Positions 43,097 through 52,051 of a stretch of 64,000 nucleotides of DNA are shown one piece after another. Positions within the stretch are counted from its first letter, which is position 1. The number at the start of each line of letters is the position of its first letter. Origin of the DNA: Paenibacillus terrae. GTDB lineage: Bacteria > Bacillota > Bacilli > Paenibacillales > Paenibacillaceae. The stretch is from the NCBI RefSeq assembly GCF_000943545.1, contig NZ_JTHP01000001.1:62001-126000 (forward strand). The letters are read 5' to 3'. The notes beneath the pieces were generated by a model. The model did no database searches and was not told the origin of the DNA. It saw nothing but the letters and a program-made list of their open reading frames with translations. The translations under genes and the position numbers were made by a program.

Positions 43097-43141
43097 CATC
43101 ATTCGATTCCCAACGGTCGAAAGTACAATAGATAGACGAAC
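43097..43141 (+). repeat. 45-bp promoter-like repeat, copy B
   Basis: Same element as 41122-41166 (43 of 45 bases), here 43 bases before the tetR start, with TTCGA-N10-TCGAA and TACAAT (43124-43129). In this position it looks like the tetR promoter with an overlapping operator. Confidence 0.7.
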
Positions 43142-43183
43142 GTAAATGCCTTACATAGAAATTCGATTAAAGGAGAAATGCTG

Positions 43184-43762
43184 ATGTCACCCAGAAACGG
43201 AGTGAAGCTGCACGATATTCTACAGGCTGCCGAGGAGATTGCCAATGAACGGGGGATGGGCGATGTTACGCTCACCACGCTGGCGCAGAAGCTGCACATT
43301 CGCCCCCCGTCTTTGTATAACCACGTGGACGGGTTGAACGGACTGCGCCAAGTGCTGGCTCTACACAGCCTGGGACAGTTGGAGGAAGCTTTGATGAGTG
43401 CGGCGGTTGGCAGAGCGGGTGACGATGCAATGACCGCTATGGGGAAAGCCTATATGCGATATGCCCGCGAGCGACCCGGTTTGTATGAAGCGATGCTGTA
43501 TGCAACAGATCGAAATAATCCCGAAGTGAGGCAGGCTGCGGATCGTGTGGCGGAGCTTGTTATTTCTGTTCTGTCCAGCGGTTACGGATTTAAGGAAGAG
43601 GATTGTGTTCATGCGGCGAGGGGATTCCGCAGTCTGCTTCACGGTTTTGCCTCGCTCGAACAAAATGGCGGTTTTGGTTTACCCGTGGAAGTGGATCGGA
43701 GTATTGAAGTCATGATGAACACTTTTTTGACAGGTCTGCATGTGCAGCAGAAACGGGGATAA
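43184..43762 (+). CDS. TetR/AcrR-family regulator
   Basis: 192 aa. AAAGGAG lies 9 bases before this ATG and only 3 before an in-frame ATG at 43178, so the later one is chosen. N-terminal HTH (ILQAAEEIANERGMGDVTLT, LAQKLHIRPPSLYNHVDGLNGL), then a TetR_C WHG-type domain with LHGFASLEQNGGFGLPVEVD near the end. It probably represses itself and/or the divergent FetAB-like exporter. Ligand unknown. Confidence 0.88.
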   Translation: MSPRNGVKLHDILQAAEEIANERGMGDVTLTTLAQKLHIRPPSLYNHVDGLNGLRQVLALHSLGQLEEALMSAAVGRAGDDAMTAMGKAYMRYARERPGLYEAMLYATDRNNPEVRQAADRVAELVISVLSSGYGFKEEDCVHAARGFRSLLHGFASLEQNGGFGLPVEVDRSIEVMMNTFLTGLHVQQKRG

Positions 43763-43935
43763 CATGAGAAGCGAACACGGTTCTCTTTCCTGGTAATGGC
43801 TTCTATTCAGTAAAATGTATAATTATCTGTTCTGTGCGGCAAAAAATTGATATACTCGAAAAATACTGCTTAACAGCCGGATGTGGAACCGGTTTTACAG
43901 AGGAAATGATTCAAAGGATATTAGGGGGATTGTGG

Positions 43936-45342
43936 ATGCAACAGGTTTTACAGGATGTGATCGGTGTAATTAACGACTTTTTCTGGTCCAAGTTGTTAAT
44001 TGTCATGCTGATCGCATTGGGACTATTTTTTACGTTCCGCACTAAGGGTCTGCAAGTACGAATGATCGGAGACATGTTCCGGGTCCTCAAAGAATCAAAA
44101 CGCGGCTCCCGAGACAGCATTTCGCCTTTTCAGGCATTTTGTATCAGCATGGCGGCACGCGTGGGTACGGGTAACATTACGGGGATTGCTCTTGCCATTG
44201 CGCTGGGTGGGCCGGGTGCAGTGTTCTGGATGTGGATCATTGCGATCATCGGCTCGGCCTCCAGCTTCGTCGAAAGTACATTAGCCCAAGTATATAAAGT
44301 GAAGGACAAAGACGGATTCCGTGGCGGTCCGGCGTATTATATGGAGATCGGATTGAGAAAGCGGTGGATGGGTATCGTCTTTGCGATACTGATTACACTG
44401 AGCTTTGGTCTGGTCTTTAACGCGGTGCAGTCCAATACGATTACGCTGGCTTTTGAAAATGCCTTCGGCACGAGTCGGCTGGTTGTGGGTCTGCTGATGG
44501 CGGCTGTGTTTGCGGTCATTATTTTTGGGGGTATCAAGCGGATTGCCAAAATGTCGGAATATATCGTCATTGTACTGGCAGTGCTGTATATCGGAATTGC
44601 GCTGTTTATTGTAATCATTAATATTCAGCAATTGCCGCAGGTGTTGTCCCTGATCGTACGCAGTGCGTTCGGTTTCGAGCAGGTTGCGGGAGGCTCCCTC
44701 GGGGCAGCCTTGATGCACGGCATCAAGCGTGGTTTATTTTCCAATGAAGCAGGGATGGGGAGCGCACCGAATGCGGCAGCTACCGCAGACACCAGCCATC
44801 CGGTCAAGCAAGGCTTGATTCAGGCTTTTGGAGTGTTAACGGATACGCTTATTATTTGTACAAGCACGGCAATGATTATTTTGTTATCCGGGGCGTATAC
44901 GAAGCCGGGACTTAGCGGGATTGAGCTGACCCAGGCGGCTCTTAGTGTGCACATCGGCCCGTGGGCGTCCGGTTTTCTTGCTATCATGGTATTCCTGTTC
45001 GCTTTCAGCACATTGATCGGTAACTACTATTACGGTGAAACGAACATCGAGTTTATGAAATCCAAGAAAATCTGGGTATGGCTGTATCGCGCTGCTGTAA
45101 TTGGCATGGTGATTTTCGGAGCGGTGGCCAAGGTGCAACTGGTGTGGGATTTGGCTGATTTATTTATGGGCATGATGGTTGTCGTCAATCTGATTGCCAT
45201 TGCCCTTTTATCCCGAGTCGCTTTTGCAGCCTTAAAGGATTATTCACGGCAGAAAAAGGCGGGTCACGACCCTGTGTTCTACAAAGATAGCATTCCGGGG
45301 CTGGAGCAAGTGGAGTGCTGGGAGCGGGAAGCCAAGCTGTAA
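43936..45342 (+). CDS. Sodium:alanine (glycine) symporter, AGCS family
   Basis: 468 aa from the ATG following AGGGGG; the frame is open further upstream but lacks a site. About eleven spans, with AGCS stretches FFTFRTKGLQVRMIGDMFRV, FCISMAARVGTGNITGIALA, FRGGPAYYMEIGL, GIKRGLFSNEAGMGSAPNAAA and TLIGNYYYGETNIEF. It imports alanine or glycine with Na+ (AlsT-like). The C-terminal ~35 residues are cytoplasmic and charged. No terminator is evident before the next gene 109 bases on. Confidence 0.92.
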   Translation: MQQVLQDVIGVINDFFWSKLLIVMLIALGLFFTFRTKGLQVRMIGDMFRVLKESKRGSRDSISPFQAFCISMAARVGTGNITGIALAIALGGPGAVFWMWIIAIIGSASSFVESTLAQVYKVKDKDGFRGGPAYYMEIGLRKRWMGIVFAILITLSFGLVFNAVQSNTITLAFENAFGTSRLVVGLLMAAVFAVIIFGGIKRIAKMSEYIVIVLAVLYIGIALFIVIINIQQLPQVLSLIVRSAFGFEQVAGGSLGAALMHGIKRGLFSNEAGMGSAPNAAATADTSHPVKQGLIQAFGVLTDTLIICTSTAMIILLSGAYTKPGLSGIELTQAALSVHIGPWASGFLAIMVFLFAFSTLIGNYYYGETNIEFMKSKKIWVWLYRAAVIGMVIFGAVAKVQLVWDLADLFMGMMVVVNLIAIALLSRVAFAALKDYSRQKKAGHDPVFYKDSIPGLEQVECWEREAKL

Positions 45343-45451
45343 GACAACCTGATCACAAACTCGACATACCAATCTGATTGCGACTTGAACCATACGGGTA
45401 AAATACTTCTGTATAATGTAGATGAGAGACTGCGAATACAGGAGGGATATT

Positions 45452-46096
45452 GTGAACGTACTGGTGATTGGCGCAAATGGAAAAGTAGGAAGACATCTTG
45501 TTCGTCTGCTGGGTGAAAATGACTCGCATCGCGTAAAGGCGTTGATCCGCAATCAGGATCAGGCTGAAGCGCTTGAACGTTTGGGTGCGGAAACGGTGAT
45601 CGCTGATCTCGAAGGAACGGTTGACGAAATTGCCGCAGCCGTAAAGGGTAGCGATGCTATCGTATTCACGGCAGGTTCCGGTGGCAAAACAGGCGCGGAC
45701 AAAACCCTGCTTATCGACCTCGATGGAGCAGTCAAGGCTATGGAGGCTGCCAAGCAGGCAGGCATTCGCCGCTTCATTATGGTCAGCGCAAGGCATGCGG
45801 AGAATCGGGAGCAATGGCCTGAGTCGATTAAGCCGTATTACGTGGCAAAGCATTATGCAGATCGCTTGCTGGAAGCGAGTAATCTGGATTACACGATCCT
45901 TCGTCCGGGTGGATTGACAGATGATCCCGGTATCGGAAAGGTCGCTACGGGAGATGATTCTTCCGTTAGCACCATTTCCCGTGAGGATGTAGCGGCAGTA
46001 GTGGTAGCGGCACTGGATGAACGGCAGACGTATCACCGTGCGATTAATCTGGCGTCAGGCAGCACGCCCATTGCTGAGGCTATCCAGCAGGGTTGA
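45452..46096 (+). CDS. NAD(P)-binding protein, NmrA/YhfK-like atypical SDR
   Basis: 214 aa from GTG with AGGAGGG upstream; an ATG at 45422 lacks a site. The Rossmann motif is NVLVIGANGKVGRHLVRLL, followed by ALIRNQDQ, DAIVFTAGSGGKTGADKTLL, FIMVSARHAE, YYVAKHYADRLLEAS and YTILRPGGLTDDPG. The YVAK motif is retained. Members of this group bind NADPH and act as reductases or redox sensors; B. subtilis YhfK is the nearest well-known name. Ends just before a terminator. Confidence 0.87.
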   Translation: MNVLVIGANGKVGRHLVRLLGENDSHRVKALIRNQDQAEALERLGAETVIADLEGTVDEIAAAVKGSDAIVFTAGSGGKTGADKTLLIDLDGAVKAMEAAKQAGIRRFIMVSARHAENREQWPESIKPYYVAKHYADRLLEASNLDYTILRPGGLTDDPGIGKVATGDDSSVSTISREDVAAVVVAALDERQTYHRAINLASGSTPIAEAIQQG

Positions 46097-46130
46097 TGGA
46101 TTTAGGAGCATTCACATCATAGTTGGAGAG

Positions 46131-46167
46131 AGGCAGACCAGGGATGTTATTCCGGGTCTGCCTTTTG
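46131..46167 (+). terminator. Terminator after the YhfK-like gene
   Basis: GGCAGACC pairs with GGTCTGCC around a ~14-base loop, followed by TTTT. Confidence 0.82.
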
Positions 46168-46281
46168 GCGCGATTCAAACCATCTCTGCTGGCTGTCGGA
46201 CATGGCAACCTGCTTGAACATCCACAGGACTCACTCGAACGGGCCATTCAGGAGATGGAGCGGCAATTTGTGAAGAAATGA
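46156..46281 (+). pseudogene. C-terminal fragment of an MBL-fold hydrolase
   Basis: The frame reads ARFKPSLLAVGHGNLLEHPQ and then DSLERAIQEMERQFVKK with a stop. The RFKP.LLAVGHG pattern is the end of a metallo-beta-lactamase-fold protein (the last metal-histidine loop and final helix). No start or upstream domain is present, and a terminator hairpin overlaps its beginning, so it is debris. Confidence 0.5.
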
Positions 46282-46378
46282 TTCTGTATTCAGCCAACTT
46301 TCAGCCAGAACTCACGATGCCCTCAGCTATGACAGATACAATATGAGGAAAATAGATACAGAGAGAGGTGCATCGGAT

Positions 46379-48253
46379 TTGAACGTGTGGAAAGAGAACC
46401 GCCTAAAATATATACTTCTGTTCAGTCTCATATTGTGTGCAGTGGTTAGTGTGGTTTCGTTATGGAGTTATTCTGGCAGCTCGGCATCCCAGTCTGCTGC
46501 TATTAGACAGGGCCCGTCCGGCGGATTTGGAGGAGGAGGCGGACCCGGTAGAGGCATGGGAGCGCCGGGGCAACGCCCCTCGAACGGACAGAGCGCTGGA
46601 AATCGTGGAGCAGGAAATGTAGGGCAGGATACCAGCTCCAATTCGACATCGACGGATACCATGAACAGCTCTGACGGTAAGAGTCAAGGTACGACAGGCC
46701 AATCTGCCGATTCATCCACCCAAGGTACATCGACATCGGGTGATAAAGGTACAATGGCCGGGAAAGACACGTCTACCTCCGGGGGCGGCAGTGCTGTCAG
46801 AGACGGGCAACAGCGAGGTCCGGGCGGTATGTCCGGTAACGGCGGCCCTGGTATGGGCGGTGGAAGAGGCGGACATTCTTCATCTGCTTATGCGACTCCG
46901 CTGGCGATCTTTGCCGCTTTGTTCTTCGGTGCGTTTGTATTCATTGTGTATCGTTTTCGGGCCAGTGTATGGAAGATCGGGGAACGTAACCGGGGGCTGA
47001 TGTTATGGACCGTGCTTGGTGTGGGATTCTTTTTAAGAATGGCGATAGCGCCGTGGATATCGGGGCACATGGATTTAATGCTATTCCGGAACTGGGCTAC
47101 AACAGCAGCGGATAGCTTAACGGGATTTTACACGAACGGATCAAGTGACTATCCGCCGTTCTATATTTATATTTTATATGTGATCGGTAAAATCGGCTCT
47201 ACGGACGCTTTCAGTCCCTATATGTCCGTGCTGCTACGGCTTCCGAATATATTAGCCGATATCGCGACAGCGTACATGCTGTATCGGTTGGCGAGCAAAC
47301 GAGTCGGTTTCGGAATCAGCATCGGGCTGGTATTGTTCTATGTATTTAACCCGGCGGTATTTATCAATTCGACCTTCTGGGGACAAGTAGATTCATTCTT
47401 TACATTGCTGATTGTGGGTATGGTTGTGTTGTTGGTGGAAAACAGAGTAGGCTGGTCCACCGTATTGTTTACGATAGCGGTGTTGATGAAGCCACAGGGA
47501 ATTATTTATGGCCCGATTCTGTTCTTCGAGCTGCTGAGACAACGCAAAGTACAACCTTGGCTGCTAGCAATAAGTGGAGCGGTTGTGACGACAATTCTGG
47601 TGGTACTGCCATTTTCGTGGGGGCAGGAGCCATTATGGCTGCTTGATTTATACAAAGGAATGGTTGGTGAGTATCCGTATGCTTCTGTGAACGCATATAA
47701 TTTCTTCGCACTGATCGGTGGCAACTACACGCAGGACACAACGACGTTGTTCCTGTTCAGCTACCACACATGGGGCATGATCGGCATTGTGTTGGTGACT
47801 TTGTTTACGTGGTGGATGTATGCACGCAGTGGCAAACCAGAGTTTGTGGCCGCGGCTGCACTGGTGCAGATTGCGGGTGTGTTCACCTTCGCTTCCAGCA
47901 TGCATGAACGGTATCTGTTCCCGGCCGCGGCGTTGGCAGTGCTGGCGTATCTGTATTTGCGGGACCGGAGATTTTTATGGCTTGCGGGTGGATTCAGTCT
48001 CACGATTTTCCTGAACACCTTCGATATTTTCTATAGCTCGAACTCTCAGGACAGCTATGGAGTTATTCTATGTATGACCTCGTTGTTGAACGTGCTGCTG
48101 TTTGGGTATCTGGTCAAAGTGGTATGGGATTGCTCCAAGTCCGCCACGATTCAGGCCAAGTCCGCCGAGGACACGGTTGCACCGGAGCTTCCTTCCGGGA
48201 AGCACGTATGGGGAGCGTCTCCCCAAGGTGTGAACACAACGATTGAAAGATAG
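46379..48253 (+). CDS. Polytopic glycosyltransferase-like protein (mannosyltransferase type) with glycine-rich loop
   Basis: 624 aa from TTG, 8 bases after AGAGAGGTG; an ATG at 46343 has no site. One span (~10-30), then ~140 residues of Gly/Ser/Thr/Asn-rich low complexity (GGFGGGGGPGRGMG; GPGGMSGNGGPGMGGGRGG), then about ten spans typical of GT-C fold enzymes: SGHMDLMLFRNWA with an acidic residue after the first loop, SSDYPPFYIYILY, FNPAVFINSTFWGQVDSFF, MKPQGIIYGPILFFE and SSMHERYLFPAAAL. Such proteins transfer a sugar from a lipid carrier at the outer membrane face. Donor and acceptor are unknown. Confidence 0.8.
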   Translation: MNVWKENRLKYILLFSLILCAVVSVVSLWSYSGSSASQSAAIRQGPSGGFGGGGGPGRGMGAPGQRPSNGQSAGNRGAGNVGQDTSSNSTSTDTMNSSDGKSQGTTGQSADSSTQGTSTSGDKGTMAGKDTSTSGGGSAVRDGQQRGPGGMSGNGGPGMGGGRGGHSSSAYATPLAIFAALFFGAFVFIVYRFRASVWKIGERNRGLMLWTVLGVGFFLRMAIAPWISGHMDLMLFRNWATTAADSLTGFYTNGSSDYPPFYIYILYVIGKIGSTDAFSPYMSVLLRLPNILADIATAYMLYRLASKRVGFGISIGLVLFYVFNPAVFINSTFWGQVDSFFTLLIVGMVVLLVENRVGWSTVLFTIAVLMKPQGIIYGPILFFELLRQRKVQPWLLAISGAVVTTILVVLPFSWGQEPLWLLDLYKGMVGEYPYASVNAYNFFALIGGNYTQDTTTLFLFSYHTWGMIGIVLVTLFTWWMYARSGKPEFVAAAALVQIAGVFTFASSMHERYLFPAAALAVLAYLYLRDRRFLWLAGGFSLTIFLNTFDIFYSSNSQDSYGVILCMTSLLNVLLFGYLVKVVWDCSKSATIQAKSAEDTVAPELPSGKHVWGASPQGVNTTIER

Positions 48254-48277
48254 CCCATTATATAGGGTAAAAAAAAG

Positions 48278-48352
48278 GAAACCGCCCTTTGGCGAAATGG
48301 AAGTGGCAGGTATACCAGCTATAAACCATTAAGCCAAAGAAGCGGCTTTTTT
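48278..48352. terminator. Bidirectional terminator between glycosyltransferase and fnr-like gene
   Basis: AACCGCCCTTTGGC pairs with GCCAAAGAAGCGG over two stems with a long branched loop; A run before and T run after serve both convergent genes. Confidence 0.82.
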
Positions 48353-48387
48353 GTTGCTCTTCATGCCAGAACAACATTGGATGTGCC

Positions 48388-49107
48388 TCAATCCATATAT
48401 TCGTTCAGTTTCTGTACATCGCAAATGGTAATCTCTCGTGTACCCTTAATATGAATAATCCCCAGCTGTTCAAATTTTGCGAATTTGCGACTGATGGTTT
48501 CGCGTGTGACACCCACATAATTAGCCATTTCTTCGCGTGAAAGGGGGAGATTTATTTTAATGTAGGAGCCGTCCGGTTTTCCGTATTTATGCCCAAGCTC
48601 AAGAATCATATAAGCGATACGGATTTCCGGGTCTTTGGTAGCCAGGCTTTGAGCCAGCTTTTCGGTATGTGCCAAGCGTTTAGTAATGGTTTTGAGCAGC
48701 TTCAAAGAGATATCGGGATTGTTGTGAATCAACTGCTCCATATCATCCTTGGTGAGCATACAAATATCAGTATCTTTTAAGGCATACGCACTAAAGTTAC
48801 TCAGCTCATCGCTGTTAAATATGTTCAACTCGCCAAAAAAATCGCCAGTTGTCAGAATGTGCAGAATTTGTTCTTTGCCCTGAGGTGTCATTTTCAGAAG
48901 CTTGACATGCCCGCTTTTAATAATGTACAGCGTATCGGATGCTTGTTCCTCGATAATCAAGGCCTCGCCTTTCTGATATTTCCGGTGTCGGATCATGGAG
49001 CTGACCTTACACAAATCTTCGCAGGACAAAGAGGAAAAGATAGGCACTTTGCGGGCACAGGGCTCCTTTTCGCACTGGCAGGGGCAGGACATCTCATTCA
49101 CATTCAT
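48388..49107 (-). CDS. fnr: Fnr-type Crp/Fnr regulator
   Basis: 239 aa. The N-terminus has a Cys cluster CPCQCEKEPC (Cys8, 10, 12, 17) suited to an oxygen-sensitive [4Fe-4S] cluster. A cNMP-binding-like barrel follows (~25-140: KGEALIIEEQASDTLYIIKSGHVKLLK; GDFFGELNIFNSDE), then the dimer helix and a winged HTH (PLSREEMANYVGVTRETISRKFAKFEQLGII). It is the last gene of the fprA-NROR-rubredoxin operon, 46 bases after rubredoxin, so it is positioned to control the operon and the divergent cupin through the palindrome at 51922-51939. Cluster type is inferred; N-terminal cysteines differ in spacing from E. coli FNR. Confidence 0.88.
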   Translation of the reverse strand: MNVNEMSCPCQCEKEPCARKVPIFSSLSCEDLCKVSSMIRHRKYQKGEALIIEEQASDTLYIIKSGHVKLLKMTPQGKEQILHILTTGDFFGELNIFNSDELSNFSAYALKDTDICMLTKDDMEQLIHNNPDISLKLLKTITKRLAHTEKLAQSLATKDPEIRIAYMILELGHKYGKPDGSYIKINLPLSREEMANYVGVTRETISRKFAKFEQLGIIHIKGTREITICDVQKLNEYMD

Positions 49108-49153
49108 TCACTCCATTCATAAACCGGAAACTAAAAAGTATAGTGCGTTCTTG

Positions 49154-49324
49154 TTATTCTGTATCATCTATTGGGGCAAAATGGCTTTGATCCTCACCGC
49201 AGACTGGACAAACCCAGTCTTCCGGAAGGTCCCCAAACGCTGTACCGGGCATCACGTCTTCATCGGGGTCACCCAAAGCAGGATCATAAATGTATCCACA
49301 GGGTTGACATACATATTTTTTCAT
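49154..49324 (-). CDS. Rubredoxin
   Basis: 56 aa, starting [20 protein letters not shown] with two knuckles CQPC and CPVC holding one iron, and the conserved Trp/Phe core ([20 protein letters not shown]). AAGGAG lies 8 bases upstream of the ATG. Its start is 2 bases after the stop of the NADH:rubredoxin reductase gene. It should shuttle single electrons from that reductase to the flavodiiron protein encoded further upstream in the operon. Confidence 0.95.
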   Translation of the reverse strand: MKKYVCQPCGYIYDPALGDPDEDVMPGTAFGDLPEDWVCPVCGEDQSHFAPIDDTE

Positions 49325-49326
49325 CT

Positions 49327-50520
49327 TTAGCTCTCCTTGTCACCCAAAATTTTTGTAAGCTCTGGCGCGTCCGGCTTGAGTCCCTGAATGATGGCTGTTT
49401 TGTATGGAAGTGAAGCGAGGGCATCCCCAAAACCGATCACGCCGCAGATAGAGCCGTTTTGTATGAACATTCGTGTATAAGAAGCTTGATTTTCACTGGT
49501 CAGGCTGGTGTCGCATTCCTGTTCATCTACTAGGCCAATGGAAAAGAGAGGGGATTCATAGCTGTTCGATAGAGTTACAGGGATGGGACGCTGATAGCTG
49601 ACGGATGCACCCGCCATATTAGCGCCTGCTATTTTTCCTTGCTCTATAGCACTTTCCCATAATCCATCCACTCTATTCTGAAACTCGGCTACATCACCTG
49701 CCGCATATATATTGGCGAAGCTGGTTTCCATCTGTGCATTCACCAGAATGCCGTGTCCAATATCAAGTCCGGTTTGGCGAGCAAGCTCAGTATTAGGTAC
49801 AATTCCGATAGAATACACGACATGCTCGCAGGGAATAACAGAGCCGTCCTGAAGTTCTACACCTTCTACGTGATCTGTGCCTGTAATACGCTTTACGCCT
49901 TGTCCAAGCCTTACCACGGTACCTTGATCGGTAATCCGACGGTTCAAAATAGAAGCGGCCTTCTCATCTAGCTGGCGGGGCATAAGCCGATGCGAGGCTT
50001 CCAGAATGGTTACAGCATACCCGGCTTGCTGGAAGGACCAGGCGGTTTCTACCCCTTGAATACCGCCGCCGATAATACATATCCGTTCTCCCTGTCGCAA
50101 TTCTGTTTTAAGCCTGTCTGCATCTTGTCGAAACCGGATATTGTGAACGTTCCTTAGTGAAGCTCCGTCCAGCAAAAGCTTACGGTTGTGAGCTCCTGTA
50201 CACAGCAGCAGCTTGTCATAAGCAACGGTTTGTCCGTTTGCTGTTTCGATGGTGCAGTCCTCTGCATGTATCGCGGTGACCTTTATACCGGAATAAACAT
50301 GAATTCGTTGATTGGCAAACCATTTTTCCTTTTTGATCAGAATTTTGTCGCTGTGCAAGTCAGTGAATAGTCCCTTGGAAAGCTTGACTCTGTTATACGG
50401 AAGGGATGCTTCTTCCCCGTAAATAGAAATTTCGGCTAGCTCATCACGATCTCTAATCGCTTTCGCTGCGTTGACGGCGGCAACGCTGCCTCCGATAATA
50501 ACGTAATGTTTGTTCCCCAT
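49327..50520 (-). CDS. NADH:rubredoxin oxidoreductase-type FAD protein
   Basis: 397 aa. FAD-binding [43 protein letters not shown]-binding [21 protein letters not shown], and [11 protein letters not shown], then a C-terminal domain of ~80 residues. This is the pyridine-nucleotide disulfide oxidoreductase family without a redox-active CXXC, as in NorW, clostridial NROR and the N-terminal part of NirB. With rubredoxin next and a flavodiiron protein before it, NADH:rubredoxin reductase is the best reading. ATG follows AGGAGAG. Confidence 0.9.
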   Translation of the reverse strand: MGNKHYVIIGGSVAAVNAAKAIRDRDELAEISIYGEEASLPYNRVKLSKGLFTDLHSDKILIKKEKWFANQRIHVYSGIKVTAIHAEDCTIETANGQTVAYDKLLLCTGAHNRKLLLDGASLRNVHNIRFRQDADRLKTELRQGERICIIGGGIQGVETAWSFQQAGYAVTILEASHRLMPRQLDEKAASILNRRITDQGTVVRLGQGVKRITGTDHVEGVELQDGSVIPCEHVVYSIGIVPNTELARQTGLDIGHGILVNAQMETSFANIYAAGDVAEFQNRVDGLWESAIEQGKIAGANMAGASVSYQRPIPVTLSNSYESPLFSIGLVDEQECDTSLTSENQASYTRMFIQNGSICGVIGFGDALASLPYKTAIIQGLKPDAPELTKILGDKES

Positions 50521-50556
50521 TCAGTATCTCTCCTATTCCCTATACGCTACCTTTGT

Positions 50557-51792
50557 TCAAATGACGCTAAGCAGCAGATCTGAGACAAATTCAGCGGCAT
50601 TTTTAATTTTCTTCACTTTTTCATCTTCTGTAGGAGAGAAGCGAATGCGTACCGGGAATTCCACATGCGTCATACCAGTCGACTTGATGACATCAGAAGT
50701 GCTTTGGACCTTCATATGGGTACCGATTAAGTAATCCTGTACGACTTCAATGGCTTCCCCGCTCCAGCCGTAGGAACCAAAGGCAGCAGCAAGCTTGCCT
50801 TCCAGATTCATCTTTTGCATTTTTTGCAGCAGGTCCTCCAGCTTGCCCGTCATGTCGGCATATTTGGTAGAGCTACCGACGAAAACAGCATCCGCTGAGG
50901 CAATACTGTTCAATATCTCCGTTTCATCCGCCTTATCTACGTCCCATAGCTCCACCCTGATTTGGTTCTCCAAAAAGCAGTCTTTCAGGATGTTTGCCAT
51001 TTTTTTAGTATTATTTTTTAATGTGGCATAGACAATCGCTACTTTTTTATCATCCTTGGTTTCGGTACTCATAGAGGCGTACAAATCAATAAACTTGGCA
51101 ATGTCATGTCGGATCGCGAAGCCGTGGGAAGGAGCAATCATCTCAATATCCAGGTCAGAAACAGCTTCGATTAATGTACGCACATATCTGCGATGCGGAT
51201 GAATAATAGCCTGATAGTATCCGATAAAGTCTTCGGTAATATCAAAACCGGCCTCATCGGCAAATAGATGCTCTACAGCCACGTGTGTACTGAAAATATC
51301 ACAAGGGAACAAGATTTTATCTTCTATGCAGTACGTAATCATGGTTTCTTCTGTATGGAGGTAAGGTGTTTCCTTGAACAGCAGCGTCTTGCCTCCAATA
51401 TCCAGTTGATCCCCGTCCTTGATCACTAGGAAGTTGCGATGCTGAAGCTTGTACATTTGTTGAATTTCCGGAACGGCAATCTCAGTGCAGACAATAGTAG
51501 CGTTCGTTGCTTTGGAAGCAAGTGCCGCCAATCCGCCTGAGTGATCTGGTTCCGTGTGATTGACGATAATATATTGAATGTCCAGCGGATCGATCAATTC
51601 GGTTACAGCTTCTGCAAATTCTCTGCCGAACGCCATATCTACGGTATCCACAATGGTTGGTTTTCCAGTTTTCAATAGATATGCATTATAGGTTGTACCC
51701 TTAGATAGTAGAAGACGATGAAAGGGAACCTCACGATTATCAATTTTTCCTACCCAATAAATATCCTTTGCCAGTTGAAATCCGGGCTTCAT
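50557..51792 (-). CDS. Flavodiiron protein (NO/O2 reductase)
   Basis: 411 aa. The N-terminal metallo-beta-lactamase domain has the full diiron set: His79, Glu81, Asp83/His84 (NHTEPDHSGG), His146 (PYLHTEE), Asp165 (FPCDIF), His223 (PSHGFA). The C-terminal ~145 residues are a flavodoxin domain (KVAIVYATLKNNTKKMANIL; VGSSTKYADMTGKL; AAFGSYGWSGEA) binding FMN. Such proteins reduce O2 to water or NO to N2O with electrons from rubredoxin. AGGAGG lies 8 bases before the ATG. First gene of the four-gene redox operon that ends in the Fnr-type regulator. Confidence 0.94.
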   Translation of the reverse strand: MKPGFQLAKDIYWVGKIDNREVPFHRLLLSKGTTYNAYLLKTGKPTIVDTVDMAFGREFAEAVTELIDPLDIQYIIVNHTEPDHSGGLAALASKATNATIVCTEIAVPEIQQMYKLQHRNFLVIKDGDQLDIGGKTLLFKETPYLHTEETMITYCIEDKILFPCDIFSTHVAVEHLFADEAGFDITEDFIGYYQAIIHPHRRYVRTLIEAVSDLDIEMIAPSHGFAIRHDIAKFIDLYASMSTETKDDKKVAIVYATLKNNTKKMANILKDCFLENQIRVELWDVDKADETEILNSIASADAVFVGSSTKYADMTGKLEDLLQKMQKMNLEGKLAAAFGSYGWSGEAIEVVQDYLIGTHMKVQSTSDVIKSTGMTHVEFPVRIRFSPTEDEKVKKIKNAAEFVSDLLLSVI

Positions 51793-51921
51793 AGGAACAA
51801 CCTCCTGCTTGTTTTTGTTTGTTGTCTAACACAATTCGATTCTAGTTGGATGTGTCGATGAAAAAGAGGATTGAAATCAAATTTTTGAATATTTAAAAAT
51901 ATTTTTTACTTAAATTTATAT

Positions 51922-51939
51922 TTGTGATTGCAATCACAA
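51922..51939. promoter_or_regulatory. Perfect Fnr/Crp-type palindrome between fprA-like operon and cupin gene
   Basis: TTGTGATTGCAATCACAA is an exact 18-bp palindrome containing TGTGA-N6-TCACA, the Bacillus Fnr consensus. Its centre is ~40 bases from the start point predicted by a plus-strand -10 TACAAT (51959-51964), the class II activator position, for the cupin gene. In the other direction it is ~40 bases from an AT-rich stretch that could hold the -10 of the flavodiiron operon. Confidence 0.8.
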
Positions 51940-52051
51940 GGCGAGCGTAATAATCAAATACAATAAGACCATATAGATTGAAACCTGAGAACATGCCAGG
52001 TATCTAATCCATCATAGGCAAATCCAATTTCAAACAGGAGAGTGAACCTAC

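Noticed and set aside
45353..46036. 227-codon minus-strand frame opposite the YhfK-like gene
   Set aside because: Cys/Arg/His-rich translation typical of an antisense shadow; the plus-strand Rossmann protein explains the sequence.
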